Origin: Plastoroseomonas hellenica
Lineage (GTDB): Bacteria > Pseudomonadota > Alphaproteobacteria > Acetobacterales > Acetobacteraceae
Assembly (NCBI RefSeq): GCF_018129085.1
Contig: NZ_JAAGBB010000011.1
Span: 62,001 to 126,000 of the forward strand
DNA length: 64,000 bases
Direction of reading: 5' to 3'
Every line of letters starts with the position of its first letter. Position 1 is the first letter of the stretch. This document shows positions 52,230 through 60,788 of this stretch, piece by piece. The notes under the pieces are model-generated. The model saw only the letters and a list, made by a program, of their open reading frames with translations, had not been told where the DNA came from and made no database searches. The translations under genes and the position numbers were made by a program.

Positions 52230-52814
52230 CTAGACGGCTGACGCTACGGGCGTCCGCATAGGCCTCAAAGCAAGTGCCCATTTATGCAGCTCACCTAGCA
52301 GCGTGTTCGTTCCAGAAGAAATTGCATCATTCGGACCGAAAACACCGTCATCGCCGATGAACTGCGAATAGAACGGGACAGGAACCGGTTGATTTATGGC
52401 CACGACGTTCAGGTTGCCAAGGAGCTGACGAAGTTCCTGAGAACCGCGCAGGCCACCTGACACTCCACCGTAGCTGACAATTGCAGCTGGCTTGTATGAC
52501 CATTCGTGAAAGAGGCACTGAATGGCATTAACGAGAGACGCTGGAACAAAGTAATCATATTCGGGCGTCACAAACAGAAAAGCATCTGCGGAACCCACGC
52601 TCTCGCTCCACCGCTTCGTGTGTTCATGCTCATACTTGCGCGCAGCAGGGTGTGCAGGTTCATCGAGGAGCGGAAGTTCAAAATCGACGAGATCTATCAG
52701 ATCCACGTCAAATGAACTGTTTTCCTTTGCGTATCGGTGGACCCATTCTGCAACCGTCGGACCGCCGCGACCGGGGCGTGTTGAAGCAATGATAATATTT
52801 AGTTTCAGCGCCAT
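52230..52814 (-). CDS. NADPH-dependent FMN reductase / quinone reductase-like flavoprotein
   Basis: 194 residues of the flavodoxin-like FMN_red family: LNIIIASTRPGRGGPTVAEWV holds the FMN phosphate loop (ASTRPGR), FVTPEYDYFVPASLVNAIQ the second FMN contact, and IVSYGGVSGGLRGSQELR the family C-terminal signature. It reduces quinones, azo dyes or metals with NADPH in different members; the substrate here is open. It lies 27 bases behind the alpha/beta hydrolase and probably shares its transcript. Confidence 0.9.
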   Translation of the reverse strand: MALKLNIIIASTRPGRGGPTVAEWVHRYAKENSSFDVDLIDLVDFELPLLDEPAHPAARKYEHEHTKRWSESVGSADAFLFVTPEYDYFVPASLVNAIQCLFHEWSYKPAAIVSYGGVSGGLRGSQELRQLLGNLNVVAINQPVPVPFYSQFIGDDGVFGPNDAISSGTNTLLGELHKWALALRPMRTPVASAV

Positions 52815-52841
52815 AACGAGGCCATTTGCTATTGAAAGAAG

Positions 52842-53831
52842 TTATGCGCTCCTACATGACGCCGGAACGTCCCAGGCCGAATAGGTGAACCGACGAGCCT
52901 CCGCCATGATCTCGGCGTCTTCGGGCGAGGCTCCCAAAAACCCGCCGTGAGGACCGGCTTCGATAACGTGGAGTTCGGCCGCCACGCCGGCATTCCTGAG
53001 GGCCCGGTGCATGCGCACCGTATCGGACAGAAGCAGGTCGCGTGTTCCCGTCGCCAGAAGCGTCCGTGGCCAGTTTGAATCGATGTTTCCGAACAGCGGC
53101 GAGACGTAGGGGTGCTTGAGGTCCTCAGCGCCGGCGTAGCTGCGGATATAGTCGATGCCACCGTAGAGGTTCACGTCGAGGAAGCGGTTGGCCTGGTGGC
53201 TGTCGCCTGCGAGCGTGAGATCAAGCGCAGGGGTGAACAGGAACAGGCCCGCGGGAAGCGGCAGGCCCTCGTCGCGGGCGCGCAGCATCAGGGCCGCGGC
53301 GAGATTCCCTCCCGCCGAGGTGCCCGCCACGACCAATGCCGACGGCGAATAGCTCTTCAGGATCTCGGCGTAGGCTTCGAGGCAATCGTCCAGGGCAGCC
53401 GGATAGGGATATTCGGGGAGCATCCGATAGTCGACCGAGAAGACTTCGGCGCCATAGTCGGCAGCCTTTAGCTTCGCGGCCAGAGCGCACATCTCGCCAC
53501 CGCCGACGGCGAAGCCGCCGCCATGGATGTCGAAATAGGCCACTTCCCCGAGGCGCCCGGTAGCGCCTTCCGGCTTCGCGCGGTGCAGTTCTGCGCCGCT
53601 CGGCAACGTGATCACCGTCGCCGAACCCTGAAACCCGGCTGCGAGCGACCGCATCATGTCGAGCATGGGATCCATAAAATCAGAGAGCGCTTCTGGCTCT
53701 ACGTGCGTCTGGCCGGAGGCCACCAGCTGAGCCGTTCTCCGCGCCAGATAGGCTTGGGCTTGCGAACTTAAACTCGTCGGCACCGGGATCAGCTGCTCCG
53801 GCCTGTTAAGCGCTGTCGTTTCACTTGCCAT
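52842..53831 (-). CDS. Alpha/beta hydrolase of the hormone-sensitive lipase family
   Basis: 329 residues; ATG behind CTAGGAGG. The HSL-type oxyanion motif HGGGFAVGGG, nucleophile GTSAGG (Ser), acid D in GTRDLLLSD, and catalytic His in AGPHGGF make a complete triad. It is probably a carboxylesterase for small or medium esters. It belongs to the minus-strand group OYE, NAD(P)-binding protein, hydrolase, FMN reductase. Confidence 0.92.
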   Translation of the reverse strand: MASETTALNRPEQLIPVPTSLSSQAQAYLARRTAQLVASGQTHVEPEALSDFMDPMLDMMRSLAAGFQGSATVITLPSGAELHRAKPEGATGRLGEVAYFDIHGGGFAVGGGEMCALAAKLKAADYGAEVFSVDYRMLPEYPYPAALDDCLEAYAEILKSYSPSALVVAGTSAGGNLAAALMLRARDEGLPLPAGLFLFTPALDLTLAGDSHQANRFLDVNLYGGIDYIRSYAGAEDLKHPYVSPLFGNIDSNWPRTLLATGTRDLLLSDTVRMHRALRNAGVAAELHVIEAGPHGGFLGASPEDAEIMAEARRFTYSAWDVPASCRSA

Positions 53832-53911
53832 ATGTTCATCCTCCTAGTTCTCTGACCTAATCGGAAGACAGGGCTCATCTCGCTAGCCCTGAGATGCTGG
53901 CCCCCTCTGCT

Positions 53912-54850
53912 TCACGAAATCAGCTGATTGCTTCTCGCCCATCGCTTGATCGCATCTCGGGGCGTCGGCGCGGGTCCGAAGAAGTGCTCTTGCTTAGAGA
54001 TGTTCGAGACATAGACCCCCGTCCTGAAGAACAGGAACATCTGGATCATGTCGTAGCCAAGCTCGGAAAACAGCTTTACCGGACGTGCGAGCAGGCGGAA
54101 AAGCAGCCACGGTATAACCCGCACCTTGAGCGGCTTCTTCGTCACTTGGGATATGAGATCGGCGATCTCTTCCTGGCTTTTCGGGCCTTCGCGCCAGCCG
54201 ACATCAATCGTTTGATTATCGATCTCACTGCCGGGAAACATGGCGGCCTTGGCGAGATACGAGGCCAGATCATCCGTCAGCACATAGGACCACTTTGTGG
54301 TCTTATCGCCCAGCGCCAGGAACCGGCCAGCTTTCACGCCCTTCACAATGAAGTCGGCGCTCTGATCGAGAAACGTGGGCGCGCGTATGAATACGTACGG
54401 CACGCCAGAGGCCTTGATCAGGTCCTCCGCCACCTTCTTGGCGTGGAAATGGGGGACTGCTGACGCTGCCTCGCTGCTGACGATGCTGAGGAAGACAAAT
54501 CTGCCGACATTGGCTCTTGCCGCCGCTTCAACGAGATTCTTGTTGCCCTGAAAGTCGGTGTCGATGCTTCCCTTCATATAGCCGTTCGCCGAACTGACGA
54601 CGACGTCGACGCCCCTCAGGGCGCGATCCAGCGACGCCGGATCCATCATGTCGCCGCGCACCCATTCGACGCCGGTGCTGTCATTCGGTGGCGCGCCCTT
54701 ACGCGACATCGCAACGACGTCTGCGTTCGCATCCTGCGCCAGATTGCGGAGGATCTTGGCTCCGAGGAATCCTGTGGCGCCGACGACAAGGACCTTCTTT
54801 TTGGCCGTCGAAGGATGGGGTGATTGGGTCAACTTAAGATCTCCCGTCAT
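53912..54850 (-). CDS. NAD(P)-binding (NmrA/atypical SDR) protein
   Basis: 312 residues. The Rossmann motif VVGATGFLGAKILRNL (residues 21-36) is the GxxGxxG form of atypical SDRs; AMSRKGAPP follows the second strand. The tail has a hydrophobic patch (VIPWLLFRLLARPVKLF) that may touch the membrane. It is of the NmrA/complex-I-assembly-like group, with substrate unknown. The ATG overlaps the OYE stop (ATGA). Confidence 0.85.
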   Translation of the reverse strand: MTGDLKLTQSPHPSTAKKKVLVVGATGFLGAKILRNLAQDANADVVAMSRKGAPPNDSTGVEWVRGDMMDPASLDRALRGVDVVVSSANGYMKGSIDTDFQGNKNLVEAAARANVGRFVFLSIVSSEAASAVPHFHAKKVAEDLIKASGVPYVFIRAPTFLDQSADFIVKGVKAGRFLALGDKTTKWSYVLTDDLASYLAKAAMFPGSEIDNQTIDVGWREGPKSQEEIADLISQVTKKPLKVRVIPWLLFRLLARPVKLFSELGYDMIQMFLFFRTGVYVSNISKQEHFFGPAPTPRDAIKRWARSNQLIS

Positions 54851-55926
54851 GAACTGGTGTCGCCTTTGGCGCTCAGGACGGGGTAGTCGATGTAACCCTT
54901 CGCAGCTCCGCCGTAGAAGGTTTTGGGGTCTGCCTCGTTCATCGCTGCATTGGTCTTCAGCCGAACGACGAAGTCCGGATTGGCCAGGACCATCTGGCCA
55001 TATGCCTCAAGATCGGCCAGCCCCGACGCCACATCGGCACCGATCTGGTCACGCGGACGACCTGGCCGGTTGAGGATCAGCGGTTGGCGCCAGAGCTTGC
55101 GGATATCGGCCAGTAACGCCTCGTTGCCCTGGTGCATGATGTGCACATAGGCGAGGCCGAGCTTGTCGAGCTCGGCGACGAGATAGCGATAGAGGTCCGG
55201 CCCTTCGGGGCCTTCATCGATCCCCCACATTGCCGTTCCGGGAGACAGGCGGACCGCGGTTCGGTCCGTGCCGATCTCCGCGGCGATCGCCGTGAGGACC
55301 TCGATGGCGAAGCGGGCGCGGTTCTCGATGGAGCCGCCATATTCGTCCGTGCGCGTGTTTGCGCTCGGCGCGAAGAACTGCTGGACGAGGTAGGCGTTCG
55401 CCCCATGAATCTCGATGCCGTCGGCTCCGGCCTCGATCGCCGAACGCGCCGCATGGCGGAAGTCGGTGACGGTCTGGCGGACCTCTTCAGTCGTCAGCGC
55501 GCGCGGCGTGGGAATGTCCTGCATCCCTGCCGCCGTGAACATCCCCGTTCCCGGCGCGATCGCGGACGGTGCGACGCCCTGGCGGTGATGCGGCGTATTG
55601 TCGGGATGCGACATGCGCCCGACATGCATGAGCTGGATGAAAATGTGGCCGCCCTTTTCGTGTACGACGGAAGTGATCTTCCGCCAGCCGGCGACGTGAG
55701 CGGGCGTGTAGATGCCGGGAGTGGTGAGATAGCCCTGCCCGTCGTCGGAGGGCTGAGTGCCCTCTGTGACGACCAGTCCGAGGCCGGCGCGCTGGGAGTA
55801 ATAGTCGGCGGCCAGCTCGCCCGGCGTGCCGTCGAAGGCGGCACGGCTGCGGGTCATTGGAGCCATGACAAGGCGGTTCGGCAGAGAATAGCGGCCGACG
55901 CGGACAGGGGCGAATATTGAAGTCAT
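54847..55926 (-). CDS. Old yellow enzyme family alkene reductase (NemA-like)
   Basis: 359 residues from the ATG 55926, seven bases behind GGAGAA; longer starts exist at 55938 and 55947. FMN-binding TIM barrel with NRLVMAPMTRSRA, QLMHVGRMSH, IEIHGANAYLVQQFFAPSANTRTDEYGGS (the H-x2-N substrate pair in HGAN), and LANPDFVVRLK. Family members reduce activated alkenes, nitro compounds and quinones with NADPH. It is the first gene of the minus-strand group and is divergent from the LysR remnant at 56029, whose operator-like dyads lie between them. Confidence 0.95.
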   Translation of the reverse strand: MTSIFAPVRVGRYSLPNRLVMAPMTRSRAAFDGTPGELAADYYSQRAGLGLVVTEGTQPSDDGQGYLTTPGIYTPAHVAGWRKITSVVHEKGGHIFIQLMHVGRMSHPDNTPHHRQGVAPSAIAPGTGMFTAAGMQDIPTPRALTTEEVRQTVTDFRHAARSAIEAGADGIEIHGANAYLVQQFFAPSANTRTDEYGGSIENRARFAIEVLTAIAAEIGTDRTAVRLSPGTAMWGIDEGPEGPDLYRYLVAELDKLGLAYVHIMHQGNEALLADIRKLWRQPLILNRPGRPRDQIGADVASGLADLEAYGQMVLANPDFVVRLKTNAAMNEADPKTFYGGAAKGYIDYPVLSAKGDTSS

Positions 55927-55954
55927 CAGGTTCTCCATTCGCCCCAATATCGAC

Positions 55955-56009
55955 TATCCCGCTGTCGGGATAAATCCCGTTATGCTGGAATCAGTATTCC
56001 ACTGGTGGA
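55955..56009. promoter_or_regulatory. LysR-type operator region, copy 1 (OYE promoter)
   Basis: Three dyads in 55 bases: TATCCCG-CTGT-CGGGATA (55955-55972), GGAAT-CAGT-ATTCC (55987-56000) and TCCACTGGTGGA (55998-56009). The last two recur upstream of the LysR gene at 57301. They lie 29 bases before the OYE start on the opposite strand, as is usual for a divergent LysR-regulated gene. Confidence 0.6.
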
Positions 56010-56028
56010 TCAATAGGAGGTCCGTCGG

Positions 56029-56165
56029 ATGGCCGGCGCGATCTGGAGGAAAATGAACCGGCTGCAGGAGACGGAGGCTCTCGACGAACCAAACTCCCCG
56101 TGGCGACGTATCTCCGGACTGGAGAAGCGATCGGCTTGAGACTTCTGCTCACCACACGATCGGCA
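56029..56165 (+). pseudogene. Decayed N-terminal fragment of a LysR-type regulator
   Basis: From about 56074 to 56150 the sequence closely follows the helix-turn-helix region of the intact LysR gene at 57369-57450 (shared blocks GGAGGCTCTCG, GCGACGTATC, CGATCGGC, TGAGACT), but single-base losses break the frame and TGA stops appear. The remainder of a LysR gene is missing. Together with the shared operator it is a remnant of a paralogue or of a duplicated regulator. Confidence 0.7.
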
Positions 56166-56319
56166 CAGTCTCGCCTAGACCGGTCGGCCCGGGCTGTCCG
56201 CGCACCAGCGATGGGATAACACCGCCCTGCTCATGTCTCGCGATCGAAGCCCGCCGGAAGCATGGCCACCGTGTCGCGCCCTCACTGATAACGATCAGCG
56301 ACGGTTCCGACGACCGCCT

Positions 56320-56967
56320 TCAGCTGTCCGGCGTGAGGGCCTTGGCAACCAGGTTCTTGACCACGGACAGAGGCGGGATGGCGATCGTCGATACCAGATC
56401 CTTGATCATCAGCTCCTGTAGCGCGGCGCCGGTCGGCGTAGAGAAGTCATAAATCGCTTCTGCTATCACCGATACTGCTGCTGTGAGCACCACGCCTGCC
56501 TTCTCCATGCGGCGACGGGCCATCTCTTCGGAGATGTCGGACCAGGCGCCGGTAGCGTCCATGACCGCATGAACCTGATACCCGGCCTCGGCCATGCTCG
56601 TCGCGGCGAAGACAAGGCAGACGTCGGCCGTCAAGCCGGCCATGATGACCTGCTTGCGCCCGATCTTCTCGATGGCGCGCTTGAACTCCGGCTGATGCCA
56701 AGCGTTCACGAGGCCGGGCCGCTTGATCCGACGCTCGTACGCCTCGGGAAGAGCCTCTGCCAGTTCCGAGAAGATCCGACCTGTCAGACCGTCTTCCATG
56801 CTGGACGATATGACGACTGGTAGCTTCAGGATGTTCGCTGCTTTCGCGAGCGCCAATACCGCACGGCGGACATCAGCCTCGGAGGCCGTCTTGATCTGCC
56901 TCACCACGCCATCTTGATGGTCGATCAGAACAAGGACCGATTGGTCGGGTTTGATTTCTAAACTCAC
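56320..56967 (-). CDS. Isochorismatase-family cysteine hydrolase
   Basis: 215 residues from a GTG at 56967 behind GCAGGAGGCAAATC (a TTG at 56985 would include the ribosome-binding site). The triad is visible: Asp in LVLIDHQDG, Lys in RIKRPGL, and Cys in AGLTADVCLVFAA. The family hydrolyses amides such as nicotinamide, or ureido compounds; this subgroup often has no known substrate. It lies between the LysR remnant and the intact LysR gene, reading away from the latter, and so may be under its control. Confidence 0.9.
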   Translation of the reverse strand: MSLEIKPDQSVLVLIDHQDGVVRQIKTASEADVRRAVLALAKAANILKLPVVISSSMEDGLTGRIFSELAEALPEAYERRIKRPGLVNAWHQPEFKRAIEKIGRKQVIMAGLTADVCLVFAATSMAEAGYQVHAVMDATGAWSDISEEMARRRMEKAGVVLTAAVSVIAEAIYDFSTPTGAALQELMIKDLVSTIAIPPLSVVKNLVAKALTPDS

Positions 56968-57300
56968 GATTTGCCTCCTGCGCAACGTTCATCAACAACG
57001 ATCAACCAGCCAGAGGCTCGCATCACCTTGTGAACGGTCAGCTCCATGCTGAGCACCTCGAACAGGAGCAGCCGTCCGCGACGAGCGCCGGCCGACAAGA
57101 GCGCGCTTGTCGAGCGGGTGCTATCTCAGTCGGCTAAGCCGCTAGCTCGTTGGCTTTATCCTTGGCGGTGCATGCGCGCCGCGACCTGATCAGGGATCAC
57201 GCGCTGCAGCCGCTCGTCGGTGCGCGCTTGTTTACCACTGCCCACTTTCGGGATAAATACTGCGAAATTGGAATGAGAATTCCACTGGTGGAGCAATCCG
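56968..57300. other. Intergenic region between isochorismatase and LysR B
   Basis: 333 bases between divergent genes. The part nearest the LysR start holds the conserved operator (57249-57292). The remaining 280 bases show no gene or repeat that I can support. Confidence 0.5.
57249..57292. promoter_or_regulatory. LysR-type operator region, copy 2 (upstream of LysR B)
   Basis: CGGGATAAAT (57249-57258), GGAAT-GAGA-ATTCC (57270-57283) and TCCACTGGTGGA (57281-57292), in the same order and spacing as copy 1. The last dyad ends nine bases before the LysR B start, so the region suits autoregulation. Confidence 0.6.
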
Positions 57301-58176
57301 TTGAGCCATTTGAACGACATGGCGCTGTTCGTGGAGGTCGCCAAAGCCAGGAGCTTTCGAAAGGCTGCGGAGGCTCTCGGCATGCCCAATTCCACTCTGT
57401 CGCGACGTATCGGCGAGCTGGAGAAGGCGATCGGCCTGAGACTGCTGCATCGTACGACGCGCAAGATCGAGCTCACAGAGGCCGGCCAGATCTATTTTGA
57501 ACGAAGCAAGAGGATCGTAGATGAGGCGCGGCTGGCGCACGAGCAGCTCGGCGCGATGTTAGAGCAGCCGAGCGGTGTCCTGCGGGTTTCGCTCCCTGTC
57601 GACTTGGCGACGCTTTATCTCACGCCGATCATCGTCGATTTTGCGCGGCACTACCCCGGCATCACGTTCGAATTCGACCTGACCCCACGCCGTGTCGATC
57701 TGGTCACCGAGCCGTTCGATGTGGCGATCCGCATCGGCAAACTGCAGGATTCCACTCTGATCGCCCGACTCATCGGGGGACATTCGCGCCATCTCTATGC
57801 CTCGCCTGGATACATCGAGGCGTCAGGCGAGCCCGCCACACCGGCGGAACTGGCGGAGCATGAATGCCTCTGCATGCCACGGACCCCGAGCTGGACTTTG
57901 CACCAGGAGATGAACAAGGTCGATGTCGACGTTCACGGCCGCTTCACGCTCAACAGCGTCGGGATGATCCGCACCCTGGCAGTCAACCATCAGGGCATCG
58001 GCCTACTTCCTGAGAAGATCGTCGCCGAGGACTTGGCCACCGGCCGGCTCCGCCGTGTCCTGCCCGAATGGCAAGGTTCACCGGTCAGCATTTACGCCGT
58101 CACTGAGACTCGCCTTGTTCCAGCCAAAACACAGCGGTTCATCGACTTTCTGTCGTCCACGCTGATGGAAGTTTGA
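57301..58176 (+). CDS. LysR-type transcriptional regulator B
   Basis: 291 residues from a TTG at 57301; an ATG at 57319 is the alternative, but MSHLNDMALFVEVAKARSF fits the family start. The winged helix has RKAAEALGMPNSTLSRRIGELEKAIGLRLLHRTTRK (pieces), and the effector domain shows VSLPVDLATLYLTPIIVDFARHYPGI. It is the CrgA/DmlR-like group that often regulates divergent oxidoreductases. The conserved dyads upstream, also present at the OYE promoter, suggest that this protein controls both. Confidence 0.92.
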   Translation: MSHLNDMALFVEVAKARSFRKAAEALGMPNSTLSRRIGELEKAIGLRLLHRTTRKIELTEAGQIYFERSKRIVDEARLAHEQLGAMLEQPSGVLRVSLPVDLATLYLTPIIVDFARHYPGITFEFDLTPRRVDLVTEPFDVAIRIGKLQDSTLIARLIGGHSRHLYASPGYIEASGEPATPAELAEHECLCMPRTPSWTLHQEMNKVDVDVHGRFTLNSVGMIRTLAVNHQGIGLLPEKIVAEDLATGRLRRVLPEWQGSPVSIYAVTETRLVPAKTQRFIDFLSSTLMEV

Positions 58177-58252
58177 ATGGAATGTTTCCAGCAAGCTTGA
58201 ATATTTTTTGGTCTCTTCGCAGTTATGTCTCTAGATGCTGAATGCACGGAGA

Positions 58253-59191
58253 TCAGTTCGGATTGCCTAGCACCTCCAAATCCCGCGGGCGGGAGTGGCT
58301 CGCGCACGTTCCCAGTCTCTGAATGAGCCATCGGCCGGCCGGTCCTGGGGGGTCATCGGCGCGGTAGGCGATGGACATCGGCAGTTTGAGATCGCTGGCG
58401 GGGACGCCTTCGATGCGCAGCGAGACCAATCGTCCTTCATCGATATCTGCTCTGACGGCGTGGCCAGGCATACCTCCCCAGCCGAGGCCATTAAGTAGGA
58501 ACGTCTGCTTGGCGAAGAGATCGGCCAGCCGCCAGGTCTGCGACGACATCACGCCGAACTCCCGCCCCTGCGAAAGATCGGTGCGATCGGTAAGGACAAG
58601 CTGGACATGGTTGCTGAGTTCGCTGCGGGGGATTGGTGCGGTGAACGCTGCCAGCGGATGATGCGCAGCTGCCACGATTTCAAAATCCACGGTGCCGAGC
58701 GGCTCGGTGCGAATGCCGGGGGGCATTACGGGCAAGGTGCCCACGATGCCGACATTGGCGCGGCGATGAAGAATGGGCTGCACCGTGCCTCCCAGAGCTT
58801 CGACGAAGAGCCGAAGCGGCACCGTTGGGAAGTGCTCCCGAAACTCACGTGCGGCCTCGGCGATGACGCTGATGGGGAAGAAGACGTCGATGACGACGGA
58901 AAGCTCGGGCTCGAGCCCGGACGCCATGCCTTTCGCATGCGATTTGAACGCATCGACTTTGGCGATCACCTCGCGCGCGCCGGTGAGCAGCATGCTTCCG
59001 GCCGGCGTCAGTTGCGGGTAGCGACCGGTCCGGTCGAAGAGTTCCACGCCAAGCTGATGCTCAAGACCGCGCACGAGTTCGCTGACGGCCGACTGGGCGC
59101 GGCCGAGCTTGCGCGCGGCAGCGGAAAAACTTCCCTCGTCGACCGCGGCAATGAAGGTGCGGACTTGGTCCAGCGATAAGCCATCCAGCAT
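58253..59191 (-). CDS. LysR-type transcriptional regulator C
   Basis: 312 residues. Winged helix LDQVRTFIAAVDEGSFSAAARKLGRAQSAVSELVRGLEHQLGVELFDR (pieces, 7-54), effector domain LSVVIDVFFPISVIAEAAREF. It is divergent from the azoreductase gene, with 128 bases between; the interval contains TTCAGATGG twice (about 59212 and 59251), a possible binding site. Regulation of azoR is the simplest reading. Confidence 0.92.
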   Translation of the reverse strand: MLDGLSLDQVRTFIAAVDEGSFSAAARKLGRAQSAVSELVRGLEHQLGVELFDRTGRYPQLTPAGSMLLTGAREVIAKVDAFKSHAKGMASGLEPELSVVIDVFFPISVIAEAAREFREHFPTVPLRLFVEALGGTVQPILHRRANVGIVGTLPVMPPGIRTEPLGTVDFEIVAAAHHPLAAFTAPIPRSELSNHVQLVLTDRTDLSQGREFGVMSSQTWRLADLFAKQTFLLNGLGWGGMPGHAVRADIDEGRLVSLRIEGVPASDLKLPMSIAYRADDPPGPAGRWLIQRLGTCASHSRPRDLEVLGNPN

Positions 59192-59319
59192 CAGATACAG
59201 CCCATCGCCATTTCAGATGGATTGTATCGTATAATAACGTCTATTCAGATGGCAAGGGGCGCGACAGACTTGAGGAAAGGCGAGTGGCATGTGCTCGCAA
59301 ATTCGATTGGAGGCCCCCT

Positions 59320-59934
59320 GTGACGACAATCCTACAAATCGATTCAAGTATTCTCGGCGCGAATTCAGCCAGCCGCGCGCTGACGGCCGACATTGTCGCG
59401 CGCCAGCTCAAGCTGCATCCAGGTGCGAACGTCGTTCACCGCGATCTCGCCGCCGATCCGGCCTTCCATTTGTCTGGCCAGCACCTTGCCGCCTTCCAGG
59501 GCGCAACACCGGAAAGCTCTGCGCTAGGCGCCGATATTGCACAAGGTGCCGCCTATATCGACGATCTTTTCACGGCCGACGTGATCGTCATCGGCGCTCC
59601 GATGTACAACTTCACCATTCCGTCGCAGTTGAAAGGCTGGATCGACCGCGTGCTCGTGGCCGGGCGGACGTTCCGCTACACCGAGAAAGGCCCAGAGGGC
59701 CTGCTGCCCGCCGACAAGAAGGTCTATGTCGTTTCGACGCGTGGCGGCATCTACACCGGAGACAGCCCCGCCGCGTCGCTCGATTTCCAGGAAAGCTATC
59801 TGAAGGCGGCGCTCGCTTTCATCGGGCTGACCGATGTCAGCATCATCCGTGCGGAAGGCCTCGCGATCAGCGACGAGGCGAAGGCCTCCGCGATCGCGTC
59901 CGCGAAGACGGAGATTGAGGCACTGGCGGCCTGA
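59320..59934 (+). CDS. azoR: FMN-dependent NADH-azoreductase
   Basis: 204 residues from a GTG at 59320 behind TTGGAGGCC. Flavodoxin-like fold of the AzoR family: ILQIDSSILGANSASRALT (FMN phosphate loop), VIGAPMYNFTIPSQLKGWIDRVLVAGRTFRYTEKGPEGLL (pieces) and VVSTRGGIYTGDSP are diagnostic. It reduces azo dyes and quinones with NADH, in two-electron steps that avoid radicals. The divergent LysR gene C is its likely regulator. Confidence 0.95.
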   Translation: MTTILQIDSSILGANSASRALTADIVARQLKLHPGANVVHRDLAADPAFHLSGQHLAAFQGATPESSALGADIAQGAAYIDDLFTADVIVIGAPMYNFTIPSQLKGWIDRVLVAGRTFRYTEKGPEGLLPADKKVYVVSTRGGIYTGDSPAASLDFQESYLKAALAFIGLTDVSIIRAEGLAISDEAKASAIASAKTEIEALAA

Positions 59935-60145
59935 TCTGGCGTCGGCTTCGATCGCGTAGAGCTCACGGGTTGCTCACGCCATCCCCCCACCTCGCTCAAA
60001 CGCCCACGCGACTCGCTTCGGCAAGGGCGGCATCCGCACCGGTGAAGTGCTTCGCCGGAAATCACAGACTTCGAAAACGCGCAAACAAGTCGTCGGGTCG
60101 GCCTGCGCACGACCGATATTTCAACGCTCAATTACAAGGTGCTCT

Positions 60146-60550
60146 ATGCAAAATCTCTCGCAGTCCTCTCGAACCGAACACAGCAGAACTATCACCGTTG
60201 TCTCATGGACGCTGCGTATCCTTGCTGCCGCCGCCTTTCTGGCCGCCGGGGGCGCCAAGCTTGCGGGTGTGCCGATGATGGTCGCGATCTTCGACCAGAT
60301 CGGGGCGGGCCAGTGGTTCAGGCTCTTCACCGGCGCCGTCGAGGTCGTCGGGGGTATCGCCATTCTGGTCCCGGTGACAGCGGCGTTCGGCGCCGTCCTG
60401 CTGTCCGCAACCATGGTGTGCGCCGTACTGACCCATCTGGCGCTGATCGGCGGAAGCCCGCTTCCGGCTATCGTCCTGCTGGCAATCACCTCGACGGTCG
60501 CATGGCTGCACCGCCGCACTCTGTCCGCCTTCGTCCAGAGCTTCGGCTGA
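60146..60550 (+). CDS. DoxX-family membrane protein
   Basis: 134 residues from the ATG 60146. Four membrane helices (about 20-38, 50-68, 72-95, 100-120) with the DoxX features RILAAAAFLAAGGAKLAG and FRLFTGAVEVVGGIAIL. DoxX proteins are of ill-defined redox-related function and often accompany oxidoreductase and regulator genes, as here. It follows azoR after 211 bases. Confidence 0.85.
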   Translation: MQNLSQSSRTEHSRTITVVSWTLRILAAAAFLAAGGAKLAGVPMMVAIFDQIGAGQWFRLFTGAVEVVGGIAILVPVTAAFGAVLLSATMVCAVLTHLALIGGSPLPAIVLLAITSTVAWLHRRTLSAFVQSFG

Positions 60551-60624
60551 AACCGGCTTCGGGTTCATCACGGGCACTTCCTGAATGCCGATGGAAATCG
60601 GCACCGCACCTGTCGAGGTTACAG

Positions 60625-60741
60625 ATGATTCGTTTCGCCACCTTCTTCGCTATCTCGCTGGCTCTCGCCGGATGTCATACCACAAAGCTCGGCCAGTCGA
60701 TCGGCTTCCCCGAACCGCAGCGTAGTTATCCGAGCAATTGA
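60625..60741 (+). CDS. Small lipoprotein (38 aa)
   Basis: A short frame behind CGAGGTTACAG. It begins MIRFATFFAISLALAGC: positively charged start, hydrophobic core, and a lipobox LALAGC with Cys at 17. The mature part is only about 22 residues (HTTKLGQSIGFPEPQRSYPSN). The features of a lipoprotein signal are complete, so it is likely real although tiny. The function is unknown. Confidence 0.6.
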   Translation: MIRFATFFAISLALAGCHTTKLGQSIGFPEPQRSYPSN

Positions 60742-60788
60742 CACTAGTGGCGCGAGTTCCTAGCGGCGCGCTTCGAAAGGAATGAGCA

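Larger units (their letters stand above)
55927..56319. other. Gene-poor interval holding operator dyads and a LysR remnant
   Basis: 393 bases between the OYE and the isochorismatase genes. The first half contains the dyads (55955-56009) and the decayed LysR start (56029-56165). Bases 56166-56319 show no motif. Confidence 0.6.
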
